NCBI GenBank assembly: GCA_016712315.1
Contig: JADJRG010000013.1
Span: 434,001-498,000 of the forward strand
Direction of reading: 5' to 3'
Source: Nannocystis sp.
GTDB lineage: Bacteria; Myxococcota_A; Polyangia; Nannocystales; Nannocystaceae
Length of the DNA stretch: 64,000 nt
A model generated the notes under the pieces. That model had not been told where the DNA came from. It did not search any database and saw only the letters and a list, made by a program, of their open reading frames with translations. The position numbers were made by a program, and so were the translations under genes. Positions 23,689-32,597 of the stretch are shown here, piece by piece (the first letter of the stretch is position 1; every line of letters begins with the position of its first letter).

Positions 23689-26319
23689 TCACTGGCTCAG
23701 CGTGATCGACTCGCTCGCCAGCGCCAGCTCCTCGTCGTCGCCCATCCACAGGCTCGCCGGCAGCGCCGCCAGCGCCTGCTGCATCGCACCTGAACCAAGA
23801 GACAGCATCGAGGCCAACGCGCCCGCCTCGCCGCTCGCCTCGCCGCTCGCCAGCCCGGGCCGCAGCCCCCCGAGCGCCCGCAGCGAGCCCACCAGCCCGG
23901 GCCGCTCGGGCGCGTGGATCACCCCCGCGTCCGCCGTCAGCCCCGCCGCCGCGCGCGCGTACGCCATCGCCTCGAAGAGCCCCCCGTCGCGATCCACCAG
24001 CCCCAGCCGCAGCGCCCGCGCCCCGCCCCACACCCGGCCGCGCGCCACCGCGTCGACCTCGACCGCGCTCATACCTCGCGCCGCGCCCACCGCCTCGACG
24101 AAGAGCGCATAGCTCGCCTCGATCCCCGCCAGCGCCGCCGCCCGCTCCTCCGGCGTATACCCGCGCGTCCACGCCCCGATCCCCGCGTTCTGGCCGAACC
24201 CGCGCGCGTCCACGCCGATCCCCAGCCGCGCGAGCAGCCCTGACAGGTCGAATTTCGCCCGAAACACCCCGATGCTCCCCGTCTTCGTCAGCGCGTCCGC
24301 GAAGATCACCGAGCCCGCCGTCGCGATGAAGTAGCCCCCGCTCGCCGCGACCTCTCCCATCGACACCACCACCGGCTTCACCGCCGCGGTCCGCTGCAGC
24401 TCCCTCGTGATCGCCGCCGCCGCCGCCACCGAGCCGCCCACGCTGCTGATCCGCACCACCACGGCCTTCACCCGTCGGTCCTCCCGCAGCCGCGAGATCG
24501 CCGCGCACAGCGTCTTCGAGCCCGCGATCTTCTGCCCCACCAGCGGCACCTCGAAGCTCTCCCCCTCGCGCAGCACCCCCTCCACGTGCAGCACCGCCAG
24601 CGCCGGCCCGCGCCCCAGCGCCCCCTCATGCGCCGGCCGCGTCTTCGGCGTCACCAATCGAACCTGCCGCCCCCAGCGCCCTGCCAGCGCCGCCTCCAGC
24701 TCGTCCGGGAAGGCCAGCGCGTCGACCGCGCCCAGCCGCCGCGCCTCCTCGGGCGCCAGCGGCGCCGCGTCGATCCACCCCAGCACCGCCTCAAAGCGCG
24801 CCCTGCGACCCGCGCTGATCGCCCCCACCACCGCCTCCCGCAGATCGCCGAGCAGCAGCGCCTGCTGCGCCGCCACCGCCGCCGAGGGCGCCGCGCGCTC
24901 CACCTGCTCTGGCCGGCCCTTGAACTCCGCGATCCGCAAAAATTCCCCGCGCGCCCCCAGCCGCTCCAGCAGCTCCTGAAAATAAAAGACCTCCGCCCGC
25001 ACCCCCACGATCGACAGCCGCCGCTGCGGGTGCGCGATCACAAGATCTGCCCCAGAGGCCAGGTAATACGCCCCGAGCCCGCCCCCGCTCAGGTACACCG
25101 CCACCGCCCCGCCGCCCGCCTGTAGCCGCGCCAGCGCCTCACGGGCCTCCTCGAGCTGCGCCCACCCCAGCCCCAGCCCCGCCGTCTCGACCAGCACCGC
25201 CGCGTCCGCCGGCAGCCCCTCGATCGCCTCCATCAGCCGCACAAGCCCCCGCTCGCCGCGCAGCTCCGCCAACGCCAAGCGCGTCACCACCCGCGGCGCG
25301 GGCCGCTGCAGCGCCCCCGCGTAGCGCTCCTCCGAGAAGCGCAGCCGCAGCGCCCCGCCGTCCGCCCCGGCCCCGCCGACCACCCCCGAGCTCGCCCCGA
25401 AGTGGCCGAAGTCGAGCGTCAGGCCGGCGCTCCAGCGCAGCCGCCACGGCCCCATCGCCCGCGCCTCCGCGCTCACCGCCCGCAGCATCTCCGCCTCCGC
25501 GAACACCCCCAGCCCGCGCCGAGCCGCCCGGATCCGCGCCCGCGGCTGCCACAGCAGCGGCCGCACCGCCCCGCGATCGGAGGTCACCGCCGCGATCCTC
25601 CCGCCCAGCCCCAGCTCCAGGGTCGCTCGCCCGCGGATCGGCCGCAGCGCCACCTCTGGGTCGAGCTCTAGCGGCTGAAACACCCGCGCCCCCGCGGGGC
25701 TCAGCGAGCGCGGCGTATTCAGCCCTCGCACCACCAAGCCCAGCCCCACCGCCCGATCCGCCCGCCACAGCGCCGCCACGTCCACCTGGCTCAGCCCCTC
25801 GGCGCCCCAGTTATGCAGCGACCACAGCCGGTGCACCGAGATCCCCACGCTCAGCCCAGGCGCCCAGCGCTCCAGCGGCAGCCCCAGCGCCAGCGTCACC
25901 TTATGAAAAGGTTGATCCAGCGCCGCGGGGGCGCCGCCGCCCGCGCTCCAGCTCGGCGCCCCGCGCATCAACCACTGGTACCCGCCTCCCAGCGTCAAGA
26001 GCGGGGGCCCTCGCCGCCCCAGCGCGCGCAGCCCGACAGGCGCCCCGAGGAACGCCCCGACCCCTGAGCCGCGCAGCCTGCTCGCCGGATCATAAAAAAC
26101 CGCCTCGATCACCCCGTTCAGCCCGCGCAGCGCCCCCAGCGCCGCCGGGTTCATCACCGTCGACGCCCCGTCCGCCTCCCCCGCGATCACCGTCGTCGGG
26201 TGGTCCAGGTCCCGCAGCAGCGACCGCCCCTCCGCCGGCGGCTGCGCCCGCGCCCGAGCGCCTGTCCCAAGAGACAGCGCCACAAGAGCGGCCCCCACGA
26301 GCCGCCGAGGCGCCGTCAT
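23689..26319 (-). CDS. sppA: signal peptide peptidase SppA (67K type) with a beta-rich N-terminal extension
   Basis: An 876-residue fusion. After a signal peptide (RLVGAALVALSLGTGARARA), about 320 residues of alternating beta strands contain TVMNPAALGAL, a phrase typical of PorV/OmpP1-type outer-membrane proteins. The SppA part starts near 345, with two tandem half-domains. The general base Lys467 lies in AEFKGRPEQVE, and the nucleophile Ser660 in EVAASGGYFIATAG, which are the dyad of E. coli SppA (K209/S409). SppA degrades signal peptides after secretion. The usual SPGGS motif reads SSVGGS here. The ATG at 26319 gives the signal peptide. It converges on the VWA gene, 16 bases apart. Confidence 0.85.
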   Translation of the reverse strand: MTAPRRLVGAALVALSLGTGARARAQPPAEGRSLLRDLDHPTTVIAGEADGASTVMNPAALGALRGLNGVIEAVFYDPASRLRGSGVGAFLGAPVGLRALGRRGPPLLTLGGGYQWLMRGAPSWSAGGGAPAALDQPFHKVTLALGLPLERWAPGLSVGISVHRLWSLHNWGAEGLSQVDVAALWRADRAVGLGLVVRGLNTPRSLSPAGARVFQPLELDPEVALRPIRGRATLELGLGGRIAAVTSDRGAVRPLLWQPRARIRAARRGLGVFAEAEMLRAVSAEARAMGPWRLRWSAGLTLDFGHFGASSGVVGGAGADGGALRLRFSEERYAGALQRPAPRVVTRLALAELRGERGLVRLMEAIEGLPADAAVLVETAGLGLGWAQLEEAREALARLQAGGGAVAVYLSGGGLGAYYLASGADLVIAHPQRRLSIVGVRAEVFYFQELLERLGARGEFLRIAEFKGRPEQVERAAPSAAVAAQQALLLGDLREAVVGAISAGRRARFEAVLGWIDAAPLAPEEARRLGAVDALAFPDELEAALAGRWGRQVRLVTPKTRPAHEGALGRGPALAVLHVEGVLREGESFEVPLVGQKIAGSKTLCAAISRLREDRRVKAVVVRISSVGGSVAAAAAITRELQRTAAVKPVVVSMGEVAASGGYFIATAGSVIFADALTKTGSIGVFRAKFDLSGLLARLGIGVDARGFGQNAGIGAWTRGYTPEERAAALAGIEASYALFVEAVGAARGMSAVEVDAVARGRVWGGARALRLGLVDRDGGLFEAMAYARAAAGLTADAGVIHAPERPGLVGSLRALGGLRPGLASGEASGEAGALASMLSLGSGAMQQALAALPASLWMGDDEELALASESITLSQ
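23790..23805 (+). repeat. 16-bp element CTGAACCAAGAGACAG
   Basis: It shares the 12-mer CCAAGAGACAGC with the copy at 26262-26277 in the same gene, close to the opposite end of the reading frame. Confidence 0.5.
26262..26277 (+). repeat. 16-bp palindrome CTGTCCCAAGAGACAG
   Basis: CTGTC/GACAG arms with a six-base centre. It lies in the signal-peptide codons of the SppA fusion. It is the best match to the consensus of the family. Confidence 0.55.
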
Positions 26320-26477
26320 CGCAGTCACAGCCGATCGCCCTCCACCGCGCGAAATCATCCACGCGCGCGCCGCTCGCCGTCAAGGGCTCGCCGGGCGAGA
26401 CGGGCGAGGCGCCCCGATCTCCCGATCGCGCGCCCCGCCCGCGTCACCGCTGATCGATCAAGCCCGCTCGAGCCCGC

Positions 26478-27761
26478 TCAGATCGACCCCCAGATCGCGT
26501 CCTCGAGCTCCTTGTACTCGTTGCCCTCGCAGCCGTTCGCGTCGGCCGGGCACGAGTGCTCGTTCACCCCGAGCACCACCAGCGCCCCGCTCACCGTCGC
26601 GCCGCCCTCGATCGGCTCCGCCACCCCATCGAAGCCGATCGAGCCCGCGTCGAAGCCGCTCAGGTCCACCCCTTGTAGCCCGAACGTCGCCTCGAACTCG
26701 CTCGCCGGCACGTACGACCCGTAGGGCGCGTAGCGGCCAAAGTTCACCCGCAGCAGCTCCCCCTGCGCGCCCGGCTCGCCGCTCACCTGCACCGGGAACG
26801 AGCCCATCCACCGGCCGTCGCCGGTCATCACGCTGGCGATCGCCCCCAAGCGCAGCGCCCCTGCGCCTTCGCCCTCATGGCTCGCGCACACCGCCGCGCC
26901 GTCGTGCACCAGCGTCAGCGCCAGGCTCGAGCTCGGCGCCCCTTGCCACTGGATCTCGAGCGGCCCCGCGCTGGCCACCAGCGCCAGCATATCGGCCCCG
27001 CTGAAGCCCGCCGCCGCGCTGTTCAGCGCCAGCGGCGCCTCGAACGACTCACAAGGCGAGTCGAAGCCAGGCCAGCGCGCGTAGCTCATCCACGTCGCTC
27101 CCACGACCTCGCCCATCACCACCTCCACCTGCGACCAAGCCCCGCCGAAGAGCCCGTCCTCGGTGAAGCCCAGGTCCACGTTCACCGCCCCCACCGAGGC
27201 CTCCGCCGGCGCCACCGTCGTCAGCGCCAAGCTGCCGCCCAGCGCCTCGTGCTCGATCACCTGCTTCAGCGTCGCGATCCGCGGCGTCGACGCCCGCAGC
27301 GCCGCCACGAACGACTCATCCAGCGCCCCGCCCGAGCTCTTCACGCTCACCGACGCGTCCACCTCGAGGCGATCGCTGCAGTCAGCGTACCCGCCGTCCC
27401 AGCCGCCCTCCTCCGGCGTCGACTTCACATAACGAACCTCACCGCCCGCGTACTCCACGGTCACCGCGAGCTGCGCCGCGCCCGACTCGGGCCCGAACTT
27501 CACCGTCACGCCGCCGTCCGCCAGCCCCTCGCCCCACTCCATCGCGCTCATATGGGCGCCGACCGCCACATCGAGCACCTGCGCGGCCGAGAAGCCGAGC
27601 GAGCTCACCTCGTCGATCCCGGCCAACACCGTGACCTCCTCGACGCAGCCCCCGCCCTCGAGCGGCGTCGGATCTGGCTCCTGGATCAGATCGCAGCCAG
27701 CGGCGGTCGAGAGGACGGGCAGGAGCAGGGAAGAGGAGAGCAGTCGCTTGAAGTTCATCAT
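26478..27761 (-). CDS. secreted lipoprotein of unknown function
   Basis: A 427-residue protein with a lipoprotein signal: KRLLSSSLLLPVLSTAAGC, acylation at Cys23, followed by a Pro/Glu linker. The rest is a repetitive beta-rich chain with several Cys (39, about 127, 237, 291, 409, 415), probably disulphide-bonded. Two long segments have similar shape and could be tandem beta domains. I do not recognise the family. The region upstream of the start contains an inverted repeat and an A+T-rich patch (27791-27860), likely its promoter and leader. Confidence 0.75.
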   Translation of the reverse strand: MMNFKRLLSSSLLLPVLSTAAGCDLIQEPDPTPLEGGGCVEEVTVLAGIDEVSSLGFSAAQVLDVAVGAHMSAMEWGEGLADGGVTVKFGPESGAAQLAVTVEYAGGEVRYVKSTPEEGGWDGGYADCSDRLEVDASVSVKSSGGALDESFVAALRASTPRIATLKQVIEHEALGGSLALTTVAPAEASVGAVNVDLGFTEDGLFGGAWSQVEVVMGEVVGATWMSYARWPGFDSPCESFEAPLALNSAAAGFSGADMLALVASAGPLEIQWQGAPSSSLALTLVHDGAAVCASHEGEGAGALRLGAIASVMTGDGRWMGSFPVQVSGEPGAQGELLRVNFGRYAPYGSYVPASEFEATFGLQGVDLSGFDAGSIGFDGVAEPIEGGATVSGALVVLGVNEHSCPADANGCEGNEYKELEDAIWGSI

Positions 27762-27790
27762 GGTAAGCCTCGTGACCCGGCATAGAGCAT

Positions 27791-27830
27791 CGCTTGTGCC
27801 ACACGACCTTCTCCACGGAGATCACAAGCG
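27791..27830 (-). promoter_or_regulatory. inverted repeat CGCTTGTG-N24-CACAAGCG in the lipoprotein leader
   Basis: Perfect 8-base arms at 27791-27798 and 27823-27830 are 32 bases apart, about three helical turns. They lie 30 bases upstream of the lipoprotein start. An A+T-rich stretch next to it (27831-27850, AATTTTAGAATTATTCAAAT) is unusual for this window and may hold the promoter. It could be a paired operator or a leader hairpin. Confidence 0.4.
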
Positions 27831-27945
27831 AATTTTAGAATTATTCAAATCCGCCCCCCCCACGATCGACCCCCGAGGAGAACGCCCTGACAATCACGCC
27901 CTGCCCCGCACGCCCTACGGCGCCCGCCGTGTCAGGGGCCCGCGC

Positions 27946-29160
27946 TCACGCGCCTGATCGCGGCCGATAGCGGGCCAAATAGCGCCGCATCAAGAAGCGC
28001 CGGAACCACGTATTCAGCCGAGGCGCGTCGATCACCAGCCCGCCATAGACCACCAACGAGCGCCCCCCCAGGCTGATCCCATGAAAAAAGTCGCGGCGCA
28101 GCGAGTGCGGCAGCAGCGGCGTGCTCGCCGGGTCCTCGCCGCTCGGCGCGCTCGCCAGCCGCGCCACGTTGCGCGCCACCACCTTCGCCTGCCACAGGCA
28201 CTCGATCGCCCGCTGCATCGTCGGCCACTCCCCCTCGCCGCCGATCACCCGCGCCGCGTCCCCGCAGGCGAAGATCGCCGGCCAGCGCACCTTCCCCTGC
28301 TCGAGGCATTGCAGCGTCGGCGCCACCGCCAGCCACCCCTCCGCCGTCTGAGGCAGCCCCAGCCCCGCCAGCGCCGCGCTCGGCCGCAGCCCGCCCGCCC
28401 AGATCACCAGCGCGGCCGGCAGCCGCTCCGCCGCCTCGCCCGCGCGCACCGTCACCGCGTCCTCCTCGATCTCGAGCAGCCGCGCCCCCAGCCGCAGCGC
28501 CACCCCTTGCCCCCGCAGATAGTCGGCGGTCCGACGACCTGCCCTTGGAGACATCTTTTCTAAGAGCCGCGCCCGCCCGTGCACGAGCGTCACCGCCGGC
28601 GCCTGCCAGCCCTCCGGTCGCTTTTTTCGCAGGTGGGCCAGCTCCCCCGCCATCTCCACCCCCGTGATCCCGCCGCCGACCACCACGATCGACGCCTGCG
28701 GCCCCTCCGCCCGCAGCGCCGCCTCGAGCGCCGCCCGCAGCCGCGCGTGCTCCTCCTCGAATTTGCAGCGCAGCGCCCGCTCGCCCCCGCGCAGCCCCGG
28801 CGGCGGCGACACCGTCGACCCCAGCGCCACCACCACGAAGCGCCCCACCAGCAGCTCCCCCGAGGCCAACCGCACCGCACGCGCCGCCGGTTCGAAGCCG
28901 ACGATCTCCCCGCACACGAAGCGCACCCGCGGATCCGCCGCCAGCCAGCGGGCCGTCGGCAGCACCGACTCCCCCTCGGTCAGCCGATCGACCAGCCGCT
29001 CGTGCAGCAGCGGGATATAGGGGTGCTGCGCCTGCCGGTCGACGATGGTCACCGACAACGAGCGACCCGCCGCGAGCGCCCGGAGCTGATGCAGCACCTC
29101 GATCCCGGCGAAGCTCGCCCCCAGCACCAGCACATCGCAGGTCGGCGGCGCCGCGCTCAT
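27946..29160 (-). CDS. type II NADH dehydrogenase (NDH-2-like) flavoprotein
   Basis: A 404-residue pyridine-nucleotide disulphide-oxidoreductase-fold protein without a redox CxxxxC, so not a dihydrolipoamide dehydrogenase. The FAD site is VLGASFAGIEVL at about 12-23 and the NAD(P)H site VVVGGGITGVEMAGEL at about 156-171. The second FAD motif is FACGDAARV. The region WPTMQRAIECLWQAKVVARN is typical of NDH-2. It would oxidise NADH and pass electrons to quinone without pumping protons. The ATG at 29160 gives the standard N terminus; the gene follows the E1 gene by 28 bases, so it is probably in the same operon. Confidence 0.85.
   Translation of the reverse strand: MSAAPPTCDVLVLGASFAGIEVLHQLRALAAGRSLSVTIVDRQAQHPYIPLLHERLVDRLTEGESVLPTARWLAADPRVRFVCGEIVGFEPAARAVRLASGELLVGRFVVVALGSTVSPPPGLRGGERALRCKFEEEHARLRAALEAALRAEGPQASIVVVGGGITGVEMAGELAHLRKKRPEGWQAPAVTLVHGRARLLEKMSPRAGRRTADYLRGQGVALRLGARLLEIEEDAVTVRAGEAAERLPAALVIWAGGLRPSAALAGLGLPQTAEGWLAVAPTLQCLEQGKVRWPAIFACGDAARVIGGEGEWPTMQRAIECLWQAKVVARNVARLASAPSGEDPASTPLLPHSLRRDFFHGISLGGRSLVVYGGLVIDAPRLNTWFRRFLMRRYLARYRPRSGA
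28539..28554 (+). repeat. possible 16-bp element copy CTGCCCTTGGAGACAT
   Basis: Weak match to the family consensus (about 11 of 16), inside the NDH-2 gene. Listed for completeness. Confidence 0.25.
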
Positions 29161-29188
29161 GATCGCCGACCCTCCCCGGGCCCGCCGC

Positions 29189-31447
29189 TCACGCGACGAA
29201 GTAGCGGTTCGGCGTCCACAGCACGCGCGCCTCTCCACGCGTCGGCGCGCCGGCGTCGCGAGGCCGCCGCGCCGCCACCACCGACCTCACCGCCGCGACC
29301 ACTTTTTCGGGGCTGACCACGATCTCGTCCTCGAGCCGGACATTCTGCGGGATCCCCGGCACCGGCGCCTGGCCGAGCACCTGCGTGATCACCCCCTCGC
29401 CCGCCGTCGCCTCCACCACCGCCCCTTGGATCTCCCGGCCGATGCTCGCGAACACCCGGTCCTCGTGGACCACCAGCAGCCGCCCGGTCCGGCGCACGCT
29501 CGCCAGCACCGCCTCCAGATCGGGCGGCACGATCGTCCGCAGATCCAGCACCTCGCACTCGATCCCCTCCGCCGCCAGCTTCTCCGCCGCCTCCGCCACG
29601 AAGAGCGTGCAGCGCCCCCACGTCACCACCGTCACGTCGCGCCCCTGCCGGCGCAGCGCCGCCTTGCCCAGCGGCACCCGGAAGTCGTCGGGCAGCGCCG
29701 GGATGTGCCCCTGAAAGCCGATGCTCCGCTTCAGCGCCGCGATCTCCTTCGGGTCCGTCGGCTCGCCCGGGAACGCGTCCCCCAGGGTCATGCGATACAG
29801 CCCCTTCGACTCGAAGAACAGCACCGGCCCCGCGTACTCCGCCGCGCTGCGCAGCAGCCCGTACACGTCGCGGGAGGTCGTCGGCGCGACGATCGTCAGC
29901 CCCGGGATCGACCCATAAAAGCCCTCCATACACATCGAGTGGTACACCGCCCCGCCGTGCAGCGGCTCCACCGGCAGCCGCAGGATCACGTTCGCCGAGG
30001 TCGTCCCTCCTGAGGTCCACAGCATGTTCCCCAGGAGCACCAGCCAGTGCAGCGTGTTCAGGCTGTAGTCCGAGAACTGGATCTCCGGGATCGCCGTCGC
30101 CCCCTTGTGCAGCGCAAAACCCACCGCCGCGCCGACGATCAGCGGCTCGTTGATCGGCGCGTCGCGCACCTGCTCGGGGAAGCGCTCCCACAGCCCGCGG
30201 GTCGCCTGCATCACCCCGCCCTTCTTGCCGATATCCTGACCATAAAGCCAGGTCATCGGGTTCGCCGCCAGGATCGCCTGCATCGCCGCGCGGATCGCCC
30301 CGTTCAGCGAGATCGCCGTCTGCCGCCCCTCGGCGGGCGCCTCGACCGCCGCGGGGAAGGGCGCGCGGATGTGCTCGTAGATCGACCCCGGATCCGGCTC
30401 CGGCTCCGCCCCCGCGATCGCCATCGTCTCCAGGATATAAGCGTCCGCCGCCGCGCCGATCTCCCCCAGATCATGGCGGCGGAAGTAGTCCTTGCCCTCC
30501 GTGATCCCGTTGCGGCGGAGGATCTCCTCCGGCCGGCAGATCCCGCGGGCCACCAGCGCCTCGCCGAAGCCGATCAGCGGGTCGTTCGAGTCGAACTCGA
30601 ACGTGAAGTCCGCCGCCGACGAGTGGTTGTTCAGGCGCGACAGCTCGCGCACCCACATCATCGCCGGCCGCTGCTCCTGCACGCAGTAGCTCGCCGCCGC
30701 CCGCGCCGTCTCGTACACCTCGATGAAGTCGTTGCCGTCGCAGGTGAAGAAGCGGAAGTCGAACGCCCGCGCGTACGCCTCGAAGTCGCGGATCCCCCGC
30801 CCATCGCGCGGATCCACCGAGATCGCCACGTTGTTATCCGTCACCACCACCAGCATCGGCAGCCGCAAGATCGACGCCCCGTGCATGCCCTCGTGCAGGT
30901 CGCTCTCGGCCGTCGACCCGTCGCCGATCACCGTCACCACCATGCCGTCGTCATGACCCGCGCGGCGCATCCCGAACGCGTAGCCCACCGACTTGCCGAG
31001 CTGCATGCCCAGCGCGCTCTGCACCGGCAGGATGTTGCGGGCCACGTCGTTGAAGTGCGCCGTCATCTGCCGGCCGCCGCTCCACGGGTCGGTCACCCGC
31101 GAGAGCTGCTGGCGCATATGGTCGAGGTGAAAGTCCTCATATCCGCGCAGCCGGCACCACGTCGACAGCAGCCCCGCCGAGCGGTAGTGCCCGCAGATCC
31201 CGAACGCCGCCGGGTTCACCACCTCGTCGTAGGCCAGCGCCTGCGCCGCCCCGTGGACCTCCTCACCCGACCCCCAGATCGAGAACTTGATCGTCCCCTT
31301 CGCGCACTCCTGCACGACCCGCTCGACGTGGCTGCGGGCCATACACATCTCGCGGTACGCGAGGCGCAGGCGCTCGGGGGTCAGGTTTGGCAGGCGGTCG
31401 AGGGCGCTGAGGTCGTAGCGCGACTTCTTCACGGTCGGCGTGTCCAT
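29189..31447 (-). CDS. fused alpha-beta 2-oxoacid dehydrogenase E1 component
   Basis: A 752-residue thiamine-diphosphate enzyme. The N-terminal half is the E1 alpha type with the cofactor motif GDGSTAESDLHEG at 175-187 and the following Asn-Asn in VVVTDNNVAISV (203-214). The C-terminal half from about 383 is E1 beta (ISLNGAIRAAMQAILAANP, YGQDIGKKGGVM, and LDLRTIVPPD near the end). Fused E1 proteins of this size decarboxylate pyruvate or branched-chain 2-oxoacids and transfer the acyl group to E2. No E2 or lipoyl domain is nearby. It lies upstream of the NDH-2 gene. Confidence 0.88.
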   Translation of the reverse strand: MDTPTVKKSRYDLSALDRLPNLTPERLRLAYREMCMARSHVERVVQECAKGTIKFSIWGSGEEVHGAAQALAYDEVVNPAAFGICGHYRSAGLLSTWCRLRGYEDFHLDHMRQQLSRVTDPWSGGRQMTAHFNDVARNILPVQSALGMQLGKSVGYAFGMRRAGHDDGMVVTVIGDGSTAESDLHEGMHGASILRLPMLVVVTDNNVAISVDPRDGRGIRDFEAYARAFDFRFFTCDGNDFIEVYETARAAASYCVQEQRPAMMWVRELSRLNNHSSAADFTFEFDSNDPLIGFGEALVARGICRPEEILRRNGITEGKDYFRRHDLGEIGAAADAYILETMAIAGAEPEPDPGSIYEHIRAPFPAAVEAPAEGRQTAISLNGAIRAAMQAILAANPMTWLYGQDIGKKGGVMQATRGLWERFPEQVRDAPINEPLIVGAAVGFALHKGATAIPEIQFSDYSLNTLHWLVLLGNMLWTSGGTTSANVILRLPVEPLHGGAVYHSMCMEGFYGSIPGLTIVAPTTSRDVYGLLRSAAEYAGPVLFFESKGLYRMTLGDAFPGEPTDPKEIAALKRSIGFQGHIPALPDDFRVPLGKAALRRQGRDVTVVTWGRCTLFVAEAAEKLAAEGIECEVLDLRTIVPPDLEAVLASVRRTGRLLVVHEDRVFASIGREIQGAVVEATAGEGVITQVLGQAPVPGIPQNVRLEDEIVVSPEKVVAAVRSVVAARRPRDAGAPTRGEARVLWTPNRYFVA

Positions 31448-31560
31448 AATCGGCTGGGCGTGAGCCTATGCCAGCGGGCCCCCGCAGGTAAACCGCCGCG
31501 GGCCGCACCTCGGGTAACCTCACGCCACCTCGCGCGCGGTGTAGCCTCGCGCGCGCCGCC

Positions 31561-32469
31561 ATGCTCACGATCCACCCAGAGCTCCGCGACGAGCTCGCCG
31601 CCGGTCGGCCCGTCGTCGCCCTCGAGACCGCCGTGCTCACCCACGGCCTCCCGCACCCCCACCACCTCGACGCGATCACGCGCATGAGCGCCGCCGTCCG
31701 CCGCGCTGGCGCCGCCCCGGCCGTCATCGCCGCCTTGGACGGCCACCTCTGCGTCGGCCTCGATGCCGCCCAGCTCGCGCGCCTCGCCGCCGCGCCCGCG
31801 GCCCGCAAGCTCGCCGCGCGCGACCTCGCCCTCGCCCTCACCGAGCGGGTCGACGGCGGCACGACCGTCAGCGCCACCCTCGTCGCCGCCCGCCTCGCCG
31901 GGATCCGCGCCTTCGCCACCGGCGGGATCGGCGGCGTCCACCGCGGCTGGCAGCGCCGCCTCGACGTCTCTGGCGATCTGCTCGAGCTCGCCCGCACCCC
32001 CTGCGTCGTCGTCAGCGCCGGCGCCAAGTCGATCCTCGATCTACCCGCCACCCTCGAGGCCCTCGAGGCGCTCGGCGTGCCCGTGCTCGGCTGGCGCAGC
32101 GCGCGAATGCCCCGCTTCTACAGCCGCGGCGCCGACGACCTCAAGCTCCCTCGCGTCGACGATCTCGAGCGAGTCGCCGCCCTCTGCCGCCTCCGCTGGG
32201 GCGCCCTCGGTCAGCCTGGCGGCGTCCTGCTCGCCAACCCTATCGCCGAAGAGCACGCCCTCGACGACGCCGCCCTCGAGGCCGCGACCCTGGCCGCCGT
32301 CGAGCGCGCCCGCGCCCAGCAGATCCACGGCGCCGCCCTCACCCCGTTCCTCCTCGGCGCCCTCGAGGCCGCGACCGGCGGCCGCAGCGTCGCGGCCAAC
32401 CTCGCCCTGCTCGAGGCCAACGCCGAGCTCGCCGCCCAGCTCGCCGTCCATCTCGCGAAGGCCCCGTGA
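31561..32469 (+). CDS. psuG: pseudouridine-5'-phosphate glycosidase PsuG
   Basis: A 302-residue enzyme that splits pseudouridine 5'-phosphate into uracil and ribose 5-phosphate during salvage. LETAVLTHGLPHPHH at 21-35 carries the Glu and the start of the active site. FATGGIGGVHRG is at 118-129, and Lys156 in VVSAGAKSILDLPATLE is the Schiff-base lysine. Length is standard. PsuK, the kinase that usually accompanies it, is not adjacent. It is divergent from the E1 gene with 113 bases between. Confidence 0.95.
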   Translation: MLTIHPELRDELAAGRPVVALETAVLTHGLPHPHHLDAITRMSAAVRRAGAAPAVIAALDGHLCVGLDAAQLARLAAAPAARKLAARDLALALTERVDGGTTVSATLVAARLAGIRAFATGGIGGVHRGWQRRLDVSGDLLELARTPCVVVSAGAKSILDLPATLEALEALGVPVLGWRSARMPRFYSRGADDLKLPRVDDLERVAALCRLRWGALGQPGGVLLANPIAEEHALDDAALEAATLAAVERARAQQIHGAALTPFLLGALEAATGGRSVAANLALLEANAELAAQLAVHLAKAP

Positions 32470-32597
32470 TCACGCGCCGATCGGCCGGCTCAGGCGTCTT
32501 CGCCGCGCGCGACATCGACGCCACACCGCACACTCTGCGCGCGCGCCGCCCCCTCTCGCTGACTTGTGACCCCTCACCGCCGCCTTAGCCTGGATGC

